A program made the position numbers and the translations under genes. A stretch of 64,000 nucleotides of DNA from Populus alba (taxonomy: Eukaryota; Streptophyta; Magnoliopsida; Malpighiales; Salicaceae). The DNA lies in NCBI RefSeq assembly GCF_005239225.2, contig NC_133290.1, forward strand, positions 11,168,204 to 11,232,203, read 5' to 3'. Position 1 is the first letter of the stretch; each line of letters begins with the position of its first letter. The notes beneath the pieces were generated by a model, which was given only the letters and a program-made list of their open reading frames with translations, made no database searches and had not been told where the DNA came from. Of the stretch, positions 24,001-37,495 are shown one piece after another.

Positions 24001-25860
24001 ATCTTCATCGGTAGTAATTATTCTGATTTGGAAATATTTTAGATAGCAACCAAGAACACTTTCCAAAGTCTATACTTAACTCCAAAATATTCATAGGACA
24101 TTAAAAGTTAAGATTTTAACCAAATAGGGGGGTGGTTTCCCATGGGATTCTTTTATCTCATTAATCACTTTCCAAGAAGATAAACATATTGATCTGAAAG
24201 AGACCCGGTCTCTGATTGTCCATTGTAATGGTGAAGCAGGTATCGAATTTCCACATTATAACAATTTTATTTGTTGGCTCGTAAAGATATTTTGCAATTA
24301 TATACCTAAAACATTTGACTTCTTTAAAAAAAAAAAAAAAAATTCCCTGTCATTGAGAGAGATTGCTTCTAATATTTTATAAAACCTAAATCGTGCTTCA
24401 TGTCATGATTAAATACTTCGAGTAGATCGGATAGATGAGATTAGATTTTTATTTTTTATAAAGAAGGGGAAAAAACTCCTCTTTTTTTTTCTGTGTTTAT
24501 AAAAAGAGCAGAGAGCTACCTGGTTTTTATTTACAGTCCGATTTTCTTAAAATCTTTTGATGAAAAAAAAATTCATGAGTGATAGACCCTTATATCTCTC
24601 CTCCGATTTTAACCATATATCCGGTTCAAAAGACCGAAAACCAACAAGCACGTTGACGTAAAATCCTTTGGGAAGCATGTGAGTAGGACCCTCACTTCGT
24701 TCTTACCGTGAAACACTATTCCAATGAAACAAGATGAATGGAAAGGATTTAGATGGGAACGGAAACAAAATTTAGAGAATGAATATGTATTTTTATACGG
24801 TGGTTCACGTCTAATGATCTGGTTAGGAGTTTAAAAAGTTAATATAAATTAAAAAAAAAGATTTATAATTCTTTTTATTTGTTATTAGATTATTTTAATC
24901 TCATGGTCCAAATCATGAGTTTGGCAGGATATTTCAAGTTGACTCGGTTTTGATTATTGGGTTTATAGGTTTGTGATGCTAATACGAGTTGATCATGATT
25001 GGTTTTATGTTTTCCTTTTCTTACCTCTATTTTGTTTTTTTGGATTTAATAGTCTATAATTGAGATACATTGTTTGTTTTTTTAAAAAAAAAAAGTTATT
25101 TTTTTTTCATGTTATCTTAATTACTTTTCTTTTTAAATTCGATCCAATCATTGTCATTTTTTTTCTAATTAAAATAAAGTCAACCTATTTAACCCAATCA
25201 ATATATGACCCGAGTCGCACATTTTTATTTTTGTTTTAAAACATGATAGAAATACCCGAACATTATTTTTTGCCCAAAAAAAATAGTATGGCCTCGCAGC
25301 GAAGTGCAGGTATTGAGAATAGTACAATACAAACTATTTTTAAAAAAAATATATTTTGTATTGACAAGGATATGTTAAATGTTTTAGTTATAATCTAAAT
25401 AGATGGTTCGAGCTAGGCTGAAGTTTTTGTAACATATAAAAGTGATGTCTAAGTACTGTAAGTGTATTTTAAAGAAGAAAAAAAAAATCTGCAACTTAAA
25501 AGCATATAAATAAAATAAAATAACTCTAATCCCTAAAAATCCAAATATAGAATAATAAAATTAAAAAAAATCACAAACGCAATCATATAAACGAGATAAC
25601 TTAATAAAAAACAAAACAGGAAAAAAGAAGAAGAAGACAATGTTTAATTTTAAAAAGAATCAAATTTTAAAGAATAAAACTGAAAAAGATAACAAAGAGC
25701 AACCTCCAAAAATATTTGGGCCACTCGGCTAAACCTAGTATCTACGTCATGAGATGGGGATAACCTTATTAAAAGGAAACCGAAGAAAATAAAGAAGTTT
25801 AACAACTTAAAAGGATGTAATCGATAAAAAAAAAAAAAAAGATATGAGCCCATATTAACT
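24001..25860. other. Intergenic, no gene seen
   Basis: AT-rich DNA with homopolymer runs. About 24840-25330 shares T-rich phrases with 25900-27400 and contains 'aacccaatcaatatatgacccgag'-type words. Short frames here are low complexity. Confidence 0.4.
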
Positions 25861-27420
25861 TTTCAAACTCATGACCCTAATTAATGATTAAATCGGAGAC
25901 ACCTCATCTGAAAAACCTCAATTTTCAAACTCAATTTTTTTTTTCCTTCTTTTCTCTTTCTACCTCAATTTTCATTGATACTCTTTTAAAATTTCAAAGT
26001 AGCCCTTTAACTTGTCATTCCATTAGATTTGGTCCTTGTTATTTTAATTGCTATTTTTTATTGGAATAATTTATAAAATTGGAATTCCTATTAAATTTCA
26101 GCCCTCTTTTTTAAAAAAAAAAAAATTCAAATTTGGTCCCCATTCTTTTGGTTGCAATTTGTTTTATTTGAGATACTTTTAAAATTGATTTTTTTTTCTT
26201 TCAATTTCATCATCCTTAAGGGTTTTTTTTTTTCCTATCAAATTTGAAACCTCATTCTTTTTATTGATATAATTTTTTTATATTGGCAAAAAAATTTTAA
26301 TTGATTTTTTTTTTATTCATCCTTCAATATTATGTTGATCGAAAATTGAGCTTCTTAACTAAGCTTAAGTCTAGAATTTCACAACTAGTGAGTTTTTGAT
26401 ATTAACCAAGGTTTAAAAGATTAATCTGGTTTTGTTTGTTTTTTTTAAGCTCATGTTTTTTTAGTTTTGTCTTTCAGCATCTATTCAATTGGAGATTATG
26501 CTCCATCATTTTTTTTATTTACTTTATATAGATTTTTTTTACTGATTTTGAAAAGAACTCGGGCCCTTTTAAAAATGACTTGGGCCATTTTTTTTTTACT
26601 TTCTTTTTATTTGTCATTTTTTGTTGAATTTACTTTGATAAAATTTTTAAATTAATATTTTTTTATTTTATTATTCAATATTAAATTGACTGAGAATTAA
26701 TTTTCTTTTCTTATTTTCAACCTTCAAGCTAAGAGTTTTTTTTATTTTTTTTTATTTTTATTTTCGGCTTCATGATTTTCTATAATTTTCTTTTTATTAC
26801 ATTATCCTAGTCTCATGATTTAAACCATTAATTTGGCGAGTTAGCTTTAGCTCGTGTTTTTTTATGATTTTTTTTAATTTAATATTTTTTATGTTTCGTA
26901 CTTCAACATTAAGTTGTTTATAATTGAGCTTCACAACCTTTTCTTGTTTGTCTTTTATTGGATTATCTCATTCACATAATTTAAGTCACAAAGTTTGATT
27001 GGCTTGCTTGGTTTGCTAGTTTTTTTTGGGTTTATTATTATTATTATTATCATTATTATTATTTTTTTTTTTTTTTATCATTCTATGTTGGATTTTGTTT
27101 AGAATTGGACTTTGATTTTTTTTTTATTTGCTTTTCTTAGACTCATGACCTAACCTGCTTATTTAACATGCTCATTTAAGTTGACTCGAGTCATATTTTT
27201 CTTTTTCATTTGATTGACTGGAATCTTAAATTTGTTGTCCCTTTTGTTTCAATAACCATTTTTTTTTCCAAGTTCGGTGATTTTTTTTTTTTTACTATTT
27301 ATTATTTTACTATCCATTTAGATTATACTAATATTTTGCTTAGATGAATCTAGACTCCGAGTTATTTTTTTTTTTATTTCTTTAAATCACATTTTTGTTG
27401 TTTGAATGTTTTTTTTTATC
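25861..27420. repeat. T-rich degenerate repeat
   Basis: The plus strand is dominated by T runs, with recurring phrases about every 200-250 bases such as 'ttcaatatta.gttgat.gaaaattgagctt' and 'ctcatgattt.aa.c'. This suggests an old tandemly organised non-coding element. Frames are uninformative. Confidence 0.45.
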
Positions 27421-27422
27421 TT

Positions 27423-27835
27423 ATAAAATAATGTGCTGACCCACTATATAGCACAAATCCACAAATATAGTTATAATCCCAAATACTAGCCTCAAGATTA
27501 TTATACTAATTTTTTTTATTGTATAATAAAGAGTAGATACATACCTACATACACAAATATATAAATAGAAGGCACTAGATTAAATGACTATTTGAGAATG
27601 TGGTAAAGTTGCCTTTTATGTCGTCTGAATTTTTTTTTTATATAAAATAATGTTCTAGCCCATTGTATAGCATAAGTCCACAAATATAGTTAAAATCCCA
27701 AATAATAACCTAAATATTATTATACTGATTTTTTCTATCATACAATAAAGAGTAGATACACATAATAAATATAGAAATAGTATATTAGTTGGCACTATAT
27801 TAAGTATCTGTTTGAGAATATGGTAGAATTGTTTT
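27423..27835 (+). repeat. Tandem duplication of about 210 bases
   Basis: 27423-27610 and 27640-27835 share 'aaaataatgt.ct..ccca', 'ccacaaatatagtta', 'aataaagagtagataca' and 'ggcacta.attaa' in the same order with moderate divergence. Confidence 0.8.
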
Positions 27836-28190
27836 TCAAAATGTTATTTTTAAAATTATATCAAAATAATATATATATTTTTATTTTTTAAAATTTATTT
27901 TTAAAATCAGTACATCAAATAATTTAAAAATATATAAAAATTAATTTAAAGCTAAAAATATCTCAAAAGTACTAAACACCTTTAAGCTGTGTTTAGCATT
28001 TTTGTTTCTACTTTTAATGCCTTTTAAAAATGTTTTCAACTCAACAGAACATTAAAATAGTATTTTATTAATGTTTTATAATAAATTTGAAGTAGTAATA
28101 TAAAAAATTCTAAAAAAAATATTTTAATATATTTATAAATAAAAAATTATTTTTAAAAACATTTTAAACAATAATTCCAAATATCCCGGG
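27836..28190. mobile_element. Two short MITE-like copies upstream of the LRR gene
   Basis: The same dispersed AT-rich family occurs at about 27836-27975 and 27990-28185, the second beginning 'gctgtgtttagcatttttg'. They lie about 300 bases upstream of the start codon and may abut the promoter. Confidence 0.45.
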
Positions 28191-28489
28191 TATGGAGCCA
28201 GGACGATTCAGAAAAAAATACGAAAGAAAACAAAAGGTATGTACGACCTTTACAGTCTGTAGTAACTCACCCCCACCAACTAACACTGCCCACCTCCTAA
28301 AACCGCCATTTTTAACAACACTCTCTCCCTCCTCCCTCTCTTACAAAAGAAAGAAAAAAAAAACCTTAACCCTCCTCCGTCTCTCTCTCTAGATTCCTTT
28401 CCTCTCCTTGAATTCACATTCCAGCTAGGGCTTCGAGCTCTCTAATCAAATCAAATGAATTACTAACACAGACTCTCCTTCTCTTTAAA
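28191..28489 (+). promoter_or_regulatory. Promoter/5' leader of the LRR receptor gene
   Basis: The 150 bases before the ATG are pyrimidine-rich ('ctctctccctcctccctctc', 'ctctctctctctag'), typical of plant 5' UTRs. A minimal upstream frame ATG AAT TAC TAA lies at 28455-28466, ending 23 bases before the main start. No clear TATA box. Confidence 0.5.
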
Positions 28490-31400
28490 ATGACTCTGTT
28501 CACCCTCTTTTCCACTCTCTCCCTACTCTTTCTATCCACTTCCGGGTCGGACCTCCGATCCTTACTCGAATTCAAAAAAGGTATTCTATACGACCCACTT
28601 GACAAAATCTTCTCCAAATGGGACCCCTCTTCTATACCCGACCCTAATTCCTGCCCCAATTCATGGCCCGGTATCTCCTGCGACCCCAATTCAGATTCCG
28701 TCATTGCTATAACCCTTGACCAACTTAGTCTCTCCGGCAACTTAAAGTTCTCTACTTTACTAGACCTTAAGTCACTGCAGAAAATTTCACTTTCGGGTAA
28801 TAATTTTACGGGTCGGATTGTACCTGCATTGGGATCCATGAGCTCGTTACAGTACTTGGATCTGTCTAACAACAATTTTTCAGGTCCGATCCCGGGTCGG
28901 ATCGCGGAGTTGTGGAATTTGAAGTATTTGAACTTGTCAATGAATGGTTTTGAAGGCAGGTTTCCGGTCGGGTCACCAGTTGGGTTTAGGAATTTGCAGC
29001 AATTGAGGGTTTTGGATTTGAGTTCTAATAGTTTTTGGGGCGATATTAGTGGGGTTTTAAGTGAATTGACTAATTTAGAAAGAGTGGATTTGAGTGATAA
29101 CGAGTTTTTTGGTGGGTTTAGTGAGATGAGTGTAGAAAATGTGTCAGGTTTGGCCAATACAGTGCATTTTGTGAATTTGAGCAAGAATAGATTGAATAGT
29201 GGGTTTTTCAAAGCAGAGGTAATTGCGTTGTTTAGGAATTTGGAGGTTTTGGATTTGGGGGATAATGTGATTAATGGAGAGTTGCCTTCACTTGGGTCTT
29301 TGACGAATTTGAAGGTTTTGAGGCTGGGGAATAATCAGCTTTTTGGAGGTATACCCGAGGAATTGATCAACGGGTCGATACCGATTGAAGAACTGGATCT
29401 TAGTGGCAATGGATTTACAGGTCTAGTGATTCTTGACTATTCTTTTTGTGATTATTATTGGTTTTTAATTTTTATTTGATATGTTTTTGGATTTTTCTGC
29501 TTTTTGTTAGAAATTTGTTTGGGTGTATAGTCAACTGTATGTAATAATTCTGATGATTTTTTATCCAATTTTAGCACTTAAAACCTGAGGTTACTTGTGA
29601 CACAGTATTTAGCTGGTAACCTGGATTTTGACCTTTTTATTTTCCTTTCTTTTTCGGAAATTACTTATATTTTTGCCTGGGTTTTCTAAGTATGGGTTTC
29701 CAAAAATAGTAAAACTACGTCCAAAGTGCGAATGGTGACTTTGTAGATTTGGACTCTAGAGGTACAGGCAAAATGTGGCCTTCTTGATTTGGATGCTAGA
29801 AGCTTTGGTAAAATGCTGTTTTCTTGTTAAATGAAGTGTAAACCTGTCGAATCTGAGTTAGCATCACAAGCTTTTTGGGTTGGGTCATTTAAATTGAGAT
29901 GCAGGAAAATTAGCTGGAACAAGTACATGTGTCCTTAAGTTAAGCCTTTCGCATTTCATATCCAAACTGAACATCAATGCATTTGTTTTGGATGTCTATG
30001 ATGAAAGATTTGAATATGGAGTATAAAGAAAGCAGTTGAAAAAAATAAAATAAAATGTAGAAGTTTGGTGTTACATTGTATTTTAAATAAGATGGTTGTA
30101 TACCATGGTTTTCTTCTTCCATAACTTCTTAATCTGAATCCTGTGTATATCTGAATTCCTTATTTTATATCTCTGCAGGTTCTGTTCATGGAACTCACTC
30201 CACAACTTTGAACATTTTGAATCTTTCTTCAAATGGTTTAACGGGTGCCTTGCCCACTTTTCTTCAAAGATGTTCAGTAGTGGATTTGAGTGGAAATATG
30301 ATCACTGGTGACCTGTCTGTCATGCAACAATGGGGAGCCAGTGTAGAGGTCCTTGATTTGAGTTCAAACCAGCTATCTGGAAGCTTGCCAAACTTGACTT
30401 GGTTTGTGAGGCTAAGTGAACTTAATCTTAGGAATAATTCCCTAGACGGCAATTTGCCTGCCCAATTGGGGGACCTTTCAACATCGTCTTCAGTTGACCT
30501 CAGCTTAAATCAATTCAATGGGCCCATTCCAGGTGGTTTTTTTACTTCATTGACCTTGATGAACCTGAATCTTTCAGGAAATCGGTTTTCAGGCCCAATT
30601 CCAGTTCAAGATTCAGGTGCTGGGGAATTATTAGTTTTACCTTCTTATCCATTGATGGAGTCTCTTGATCTCTCTCAAAATTCATTATCTGGTATATTGC
30701 CTTCTGGCATAGGCAACTTTGCCAATCTCAGATCACTGAATCTTTCAAATAATAACTTGTCAGGACTGCTGCCAATTCAATTGAGCAAACTAACCCACTT
30801 GCAGTACCTTGATTTATCTATCAACAGATTTCAGGGTAAAATCCCTGACAAGCTTCCATCCAGTCTGATTGGATTGAACATGTCCAATAATGATCTCGCT
30901 GGAAATATTTCACTGAACTTGAGAAATAAATTTGATATTTCTTCATTTCGTCCTGGGAATCCCTTATTAACCATCCCAAATACCGGGGTGGAGCCATCAA
31001 CAAATTCTGTTCCAGGTCAGATTTCTGTACATGGTAAAAATCACAGTTCAAAGCGTAATATTACAATAGCAGTAATTGTTGCTACAGTTGGGACTGCTGC
31101 AATGATAGCTTTTGTTTTACTGGCGTATCAGCGGGCTCAACAAAAAGAATTTCATGGTAGAAATGATTTTAGTGGCCAAACAACAAGGGAGGATGCTAAG
31201 CAAGGAAGATCTTCCCAAACTTCCCTTTTCAATTTCCACTCGAATGCTCACCGCTCTCCAACTTCATTGAGTTTTTCAAACGATCACTTGCTTACTGCAA
31301 ATTCAAGGTCGTTATCGGGGCAGGCAGAATTTGAAACTGAAATCGTTGAGCATGGTTTGCCTGAAGGAATGGCAGCTGGTTCATCTTCAATTCCTAATTT

Positions 31401-34400
31401 GCTAGATGACCATCCCACAACATCTGGAAAGAAGTCCTCCCCAGGTTCCCCATTATCTTCCTCACCTCGTTTTGTCGAGCCTACAAAATTGGATGTCTAT
31501 TCTCCAGACAGGTTGGCTGGGGAACTGTCCTTCCTTGACAGTTCACTTGCATTTACTGCAGAGGAGTTATCTCGAGCCCCAGCTGAAGTTCTTGGCAGAA
31601 GCAGCCATGGAACTTTATATAAGGCTACTCTGGATAGTGGACATATGCTGACTGTGAAGTGGTTGCGGGTTGGACTAGTCAAGCATAAGAAAGAATTCGC
31701 CAAGGAAGTTAAAAAAATAGGCTCTATAAGACACCAAAATATTGTTCCACTGCGAGCATTTTATTGGGGTCCTAGAGAGCAAGAGAGACTTCTTTTAGCT
31801 GACTATATCCAGGGTGATAGCTTGGCCCTACATCTATATGGTAAGCATTTTATTATGTTGAACTTTGTGTATTTCTCGTCATGTTTTTATTTTGTAACAA
31901 TTATTATGCTACTTCGATATATGTTTGAAAAAATGCCACATTACTGCTGCATGTTGATTGTTTGATTTTAACCTAGACATCTCGTTGATCATTGCGGGCA
32001 ATTTTAACACTCATGTCGATAGTGGTGCAGATCCAAGTTTCTGAACTTAAAAAGTGTTTTCAAACATGTTAAGTAAATTGCTTTTTGTGTGTTCTTGAAA
32101 TATAAAAACCTATGATATCTCATATTCTGAGCCTGCTACAAACAATAGGAATATTTCCTTGGAGTGTCTTGAATGTGGAGTAGTCCCACTTTGGAGAGGC
32201 TAACATTCAGGACAAGAAGCGCAATATAAAAAAGTAAAAGACACAGCCTCACTATTCCACTATTGAGGTTTGGAAAAATAGGGTACTTTACTACAATGCA
32301 CCTGAAGCAGACAATGCACCATCAAATATTGCAAGAATAACGTTCTTTAATATAATGAACCTCTGGTAGGCAATGGTGTCATCAAATTGATCTGTTTTCT
32401 GCCAGTTTTCCCGCATTTAGGCCAGGTTTAACATTGGAAAAAAAATTATGTTAATCTGGAATATAATCATCTGGGATATTACTGGTTTCTTACCTCAATG
32501 TCCAGACATATTAGGGAATTCTGTACCCTTCAGTTTATTTTGTAGAAAATTAGCCTCATATACTGGGAGCTTTGTATTATACTTAAATTAGAATGGTGTT
32601 GCTCCCTCCCTTTTTTTTTTCCTGAACGTTCAAAATTGAGAGTTGTTTCAGCAATCCAGGTTCTTTCTGTCGTGTCTGTATCTACAGAAGTTTAGAAGTA
32701 CCCATTTTGTGTCAGTTAAATATAATATGATAGGACTGTGTCCATTGAATATATTCCTGTACATGCTAGTCTGTCAATATCTCTTCTAAATCATTAGTGA
32801 TTCTACTGGCAAGAATGTCAGTTTAGCAGAAAGGACCATCTACAAATGTGAAAGATGCTGGGTCTTGAGATTGACTGGTTTTCCTATCACTGAAGACTGA
32901 TGGCTTCTTAAAGGATTGGTTTATAGTAAATGGGAACTAACTTGGATTAGTGTGTAAAAAACCAACGAGATTATAATAAGATTAGGCCTAAAAATTCTGA
33001 CGTGATCAATTGTTCAAGTGAAATTAAGTTTGTTAGGAGAGGGTTTTCTTTTAGAATGCAGATGTTACTCAACATTACTGCAATGATTTTCACTCATTAA
33101 GTTGCATTAATAATGATTCATCACATTGCATGTTGTAGTCCCAGGTGATTTGATTGGCTGTGCCATATTTGTGATGTTATAGCTGAAAAGTTATGCACTT
33201 GATTTTAGTCTTACGGTCTGGTTTGCCTATGAGTTCCCCCCCTAGTGGAATGGGGAATTTAAAACATTCTTGGTGCAGGAAATAACTATTTTATAGACGC
33301 AGAAACATTTAGTTGCATGACAAATCTTTGCACATATTCTTGACTTTAGACAATCTTTGTCTATTTATGTTGGTTTCTCAATGGTATAATAGATTACCTA
33401 TGTTTCCAGTGGGCAAATACAATAGAATTATGAATATTGCAGGTTGAGTGTGTTAATGGTGATAAAATCTGATTTTATTTTATTTTTTGTTATCACAAAT
33501 GCCATCTGATTAAAGCGAACACTTTTGATAATTAGAATGGTTATATGGTTGGGAGGAATATGAAATTACTGGGTCCTGGATATGGCTAGGTGGGTTTATG
33601 TCCGTGCAAGGCAAGGTGTCAGTCCTCTCTCTGTTTTTGTGCATGCTTGCACATGTGCCTAGGAATTAAATGGTATGGGGTCTATGGGAATGTAGAATCA
33701 AAACCGGAGATATGGCATGGCTAATGTTCTAGAGCTTGTATAGCTGGTTGGAAACTGCAAATGTTGTTTGATGGCCACAGCTGTTGCCCACTGCAAAGCT
33801 TGCTTCTAATACCATACCGGTTCTTCATTAGTTCCCTTCTCTTTTCATCTGACAGTTGTGAGCTTTGATTTTAGTTTTATAGTCTTCAGATATATACAAA
33901 ATGTCTACCAGTGTCTAGTGGTTAACAGATAAATTGATTGTAGTGTGCATAAAAGGGAGGCAACAATTTCAGTTGTCCTTGGAACTATGAGCTTGCTTCA
34001 ACTCTTAAGTAACAGGGACATGCATTTTGGGTGTTATACACAAGTATTTTACATTTTCATTTAGACACTGCTGGCTGCTGTTGCTATTCTTCCTAATTTT
34101 TTTTTTTTCTGGAACTCGTGTTGCACAGAAACAACACCTCGGAGGTACTCCTTGTTGTCATTCAGCCAAAGACTAAAAGTTGCTGTTGATGTTGCTTGTT
34201 GTCTACTGTATCTTCATGATAGAGGCATGCTCCATGGAAATCTAAAGCCAACAAATATACTCCTGGAAGGTCCTGATTACAATGCACGCCTCACTGATTG
34301 TGGACTTCATCGTTTGATGACCCCAGCTGGCATTGCAGAGCAGATACTAAATCTGGGAGCACTAGGGTACCGGGCTCCAGAACTTGATAATGCATCTAAA

Positions 34401-34706
34401 CCTGCACCTTCATTCAAGGCTGATGTGTATGCATTTGGAGTTATCCTGCTGGAATTGTTAACCAGAAGAAGTGCTGGGGACATAATATCAGGTCAATCTG
34501 GAGCAGTCGACCTTACAGATTGGGTTCGGTTGTGTGATCAAGAAGGCAGACAAATGGACTGTATTGATAGAGATATTGCAGGTGGGGAAGAACCAACGAA
34601 GGCAATGGATGATTTGCTTGCCATATCGCTCAGGTGCATTCTTCCTCTAAATGAGAGGCCTAACATCAGACAAGTCTTTGATGATCTCCGTTCTATATCT
34701 GTTTGA
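28490..34706 (+). CDS. LRR receptor-like protein with inactive kinase domain (At5g10020-like)
   Basis: Three exons (28490-29420, 30179-31840, 34129-34706), both introns GT-AG and in phase 1, encode 1056 aa. Order: signal peptide (1-19), LRR N-cap with LLEFKKGI and WPGISCD, about twenty LxxLxLSxNxxxG repeats to about residue 560, a transmembrane helix near 606-628, a Ser-rich juxtamembrane stretch, and a kinase-like domain from about 772. The glycine loop is degenerate (LGRSSHGTLYKA), the VAIK Lys is kept (K804), but HRD is HGN (about 900) and DFG is DCG (about 921), so catalysis is unlikely. Length and features match a known plant plasma-membrane pseudokinase receptor family, remembered as At5g10020-like. 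It probably acts as a scaffold or co-receptor; the ligand is unknown. All junctions keep frame, so the gene appears intact. Confidence 0.93.
29421..30178 (+). other. Intron 1 of the LRR receptor gene
   Basis: Begins GTCTAG after ...TTTACAG and ends CTCTGCAG. It falls within the LRR region after 'GNGFTG'. Nothing else of note inside. Confidence 0.85.
31841..34128 (+). other. Intron 2 of the LRR receptor gene (2.3 kb)
   Basis: Begins GTAAGC and ends TTGCACAG, interrupting the kinase-like domain after 'LALHLY'. No coding frame or mobile element with visible ends was recognised inside. Confidence 0.85.
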
Positions 34707-35309
34707 AATTTTGTACATGTGTCCTGGAATTAATTTTTGTCATTCCTCGACCCCCCCAAGTGTCCATTTCCCCCATTTTTTTCATTAATTGGTTTTAAAG
34801 CCTTCTGATTTTGGGGCTAATCATCACTTTTTTTTTTTGGCTGGAAATTTTCTTGTAAAGGAACAACCAATCTATTGATTATTTGACAGTGTTTTTGAGT
34901 TTGATCTTCAATCGAAAGGAATTTCAATTCTTGTGTTCTCATATATGTCTCTCTACCAACTTGAGATTGCGAGATATGTCTTTCATAGACACAAGAGAGG
35001 CAGCAAGAGTGCTAATGACGTGTTTCCGCATCATCTCCTAGTCTGCCCAAAATCCAAATTCCAAAGTGTATGGTCTCTTCCAGTTTTAAAATCAATACAG
35101 ATGGCACCATTGCAGAGACCATGGCAAGCTTTACACGGGCTTCAGCTAAACAGGAAATAGACAATTTGGAGCTTGAGAAAATTTATTTTGAGACCGTTGA
35201 GCAGAGCTTCCCTGCAAGCAGTTGATTTATTTTGAGAGTTGAGAAATTTTACACGTTAAGAGAGTCAGAAGAGAACGGTCAACTGTGTAATTTTTTCATA
35301 ACTTAATCT
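34707..35309. other. 3' flank of the LRR receptor gene
   Basis: Probable 3' UTR for the first 200 bases, then unremarkable sequence. A 75-codon frame at 34933-35160 has no recognisable motif and is not called. Confidence 0.5.
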
Positions 35310-36170
35310 TATTAAATTTTTAACTAATATAAATTGATCAAAAGAGAGGCCATAATTTATTTACTGGCTTTGAAAAATCAGAAAAGGCGCAGTATGGGTA
35401 TTGTTGCTATAATTTATTTTCCACTTTCTCATAATGATTGCAACACTAATGAACTATTTCATACTCTTTCATAATATTGCTCCTTTAACTAAAAAGAACA
35501 AATATCAAAAAGGGGGATTTTCTCCTTCCCGCGTATCTAACAAAATCTAAATATCCAAACATCTCAAGATGATTAGGTTTCCTATAGGTTAACATGTAAT
35601 ATTTTGTTCATTTCAAGTATCTCATTACTTTATTTACATTCTTCTAGTGATCCAAACTTAGATTACTTTGGTACCAACCTAGTATTCCAACAACAAAGTT
35701 GATGTCTAGCCTGATACAAGTTTAAACATACATCAAACTTCTAATAATTGATAAATAAAAAATTTCTTCCATTTAATGATGTTCTACTTCATTCTTTAGG
35801 CATTGCGTGGAACTAAATTTATCTCATTTCTGAATTGGAACAACATTTATTGAGCATCTATCCGTTCAAAACTTTATTAATATATTTCTTTTAAGGCAGC
35901 CCTAACAATTCTTGTGATTTATCATGAATTGTTTTTATTCCAATCGTATAGGTTGTCTCTCCTATATCTTTTATCTCAAAGTTATTTGAGAGAAATTTCT
36001 TGGTCTCATGTAGTAATCTAATATCATTTGTTGTAAGCAATATATTATCAACATATAAAATTAGAAATATAAATTTTCTCTCATTAACCTTCAGATATAC
36101 ATATAGTGGTCAACAATGTTGTTAAATTTAAAGAAAATAATTATATCATTAAACTTGAGATACCATTATC
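35310..36170 (-). pseudogene. Ty1/copia reverse transcriptase/RNase H relic
   Basis: Minus-strand translation of about 35900-36070 reads 'ILYVDNILLTTNDIRLLHE', 'TKKFLSNNFEIKDIGETTY', the copia RT segment with YVDD altered to YVDN. Toward lower coordinates it continues with 'YINKVLN', 'SLMYV*TCIRLDINFVVGIL' and 'HLEMFGYLDF', the RT thumb and RNase H. Many stops and frame changes show long decay. No LTRs were assigned. Confidence 0.8.
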
Positions 36171-36189
36171 TGAAAGCATATTGAAGTTT

Positions 36190-36475
36190 GTATATTGATT
36201 TCTTTCGCTTACACGCTATGTGCTCCTTTCATTCAACTAAAAACCCCTTTAGTTGATCTATATAGACCTCTTTTTTTAAATTCCCAATTAGAAAGATAAT
36301 TTTCATATTCATATAATATAACTTTAAGATAATTATATTGATTTCTTTCGCTTACACACTATGTGCTCCTTTCATTTAACTAAAAACCCCTTTAGTTGAT
36401 CTATAGAGACCTCTTCTTCTAAATTTCCAATTAGAAAAATAATTTTCATATTCATATAATATAACTCTAAATCAT
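36190..36475 (+). repeat. Tandem direct repeat, unit about 145 bases
   Basis: 'tgatttctttcgcttacac.ctatgtgctcctttcatt' through 'aattttcatattcatata' occurs at about 36193-36332 and 36338-36475 with few differences. Confidence 0.85.
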
Positions 36476-37495
36476 TTGTCCTTTCCTTCCACACCATTCT
36501 TGATTATCCCAATCTAGAAGGATGATCGCCGTAATGCTGCACACGTGCGATGGAAAAGAAACAATTTTATCTATTATTCCACATATTAATATATTGTTTT
36601 GCATCACAAAAGAAAACCCAAAACATAATGTCCAAAGATTTAAACATAACTAAGCCAATATTGCAGGACTCGTTTTATTTTAGATGATAATTAAAATCGC
36701 CTGAATCAACCTGGTAAAAAAAGTATATTTTCTTCCATATGGCCAAGAATCATAAAAAAAAATAGAATTTGAGAATTTATTTTTAAAATTTGAAATACTT
36801 TTGCATGGATTTTACAACAAGTTTGTAAAATTTTAAAGTATTTTGACTTACATTTCAAAAATACCAAAATAATTTTTTTTTAATATATGAGATTATGAAC
36901 TTATATGTAAGATATATTCTTGATATTAAATAAAAAGATAGCTTATTATATTTTTATATTGATATTAGAATGATTATATTTTTTACCTGATAAGATAAGA
37001 ATCTCTTTACTAAGAAGGACTTTTCTTCAACGTTAAACAGACCAATAGTTAGAAAATACAATATTTTCTTAGTTTATATCAGACAAATAAACGATGCAGC
37101 TTACCTTAGGTAAGATGTATTAAAGGTGCTAATACCTTCCCTTTACGTAATTAATCTTCTTATCCAAACTCTAAGATCAGTTAGGGTTTATATTGACTAA
37201 ACTATTAAGTGACGACTTTCATTTACTCTTTTGAATGATAAAGGACAACAATTTCTTGTCCTTTCCTTCCACACCATTCTTGATTATCCCAATCTAAAAG
37301 GATGATCGTCATGACGCTGCACATGTGCGATGGAAAACAAACAATTTTATCTATTATTCCACATATTAATATATTGTTTTGCATCACAAAAAAAAAAAAA
37401 ACCCAAAACATAATGTCCAAAGATTTAAACATAACTAAACCAATGCTCCAGGACTTGTTTTTATTTTAGATGATAATTAAAATCGCCTGAATAAA
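36476..37495 (+). repeat. Direct repeat pair flanking 0.55 kb
   Basis: 36476-36707 and 37255-37495 are near-identical copies starting 'ttgtcctttccttccac' and ending near 'aaaatcgcctgaat'. The DNA between them (36708-37254) includes, at 37080-37230, a sequence like the 3' part of the gypsy LTRs ('cagcttaccttaggtaag', 'agttagggttta', 'gtgacgactttc'). A weaker third copy lies near 38265-38340. Confidence 0.85.
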
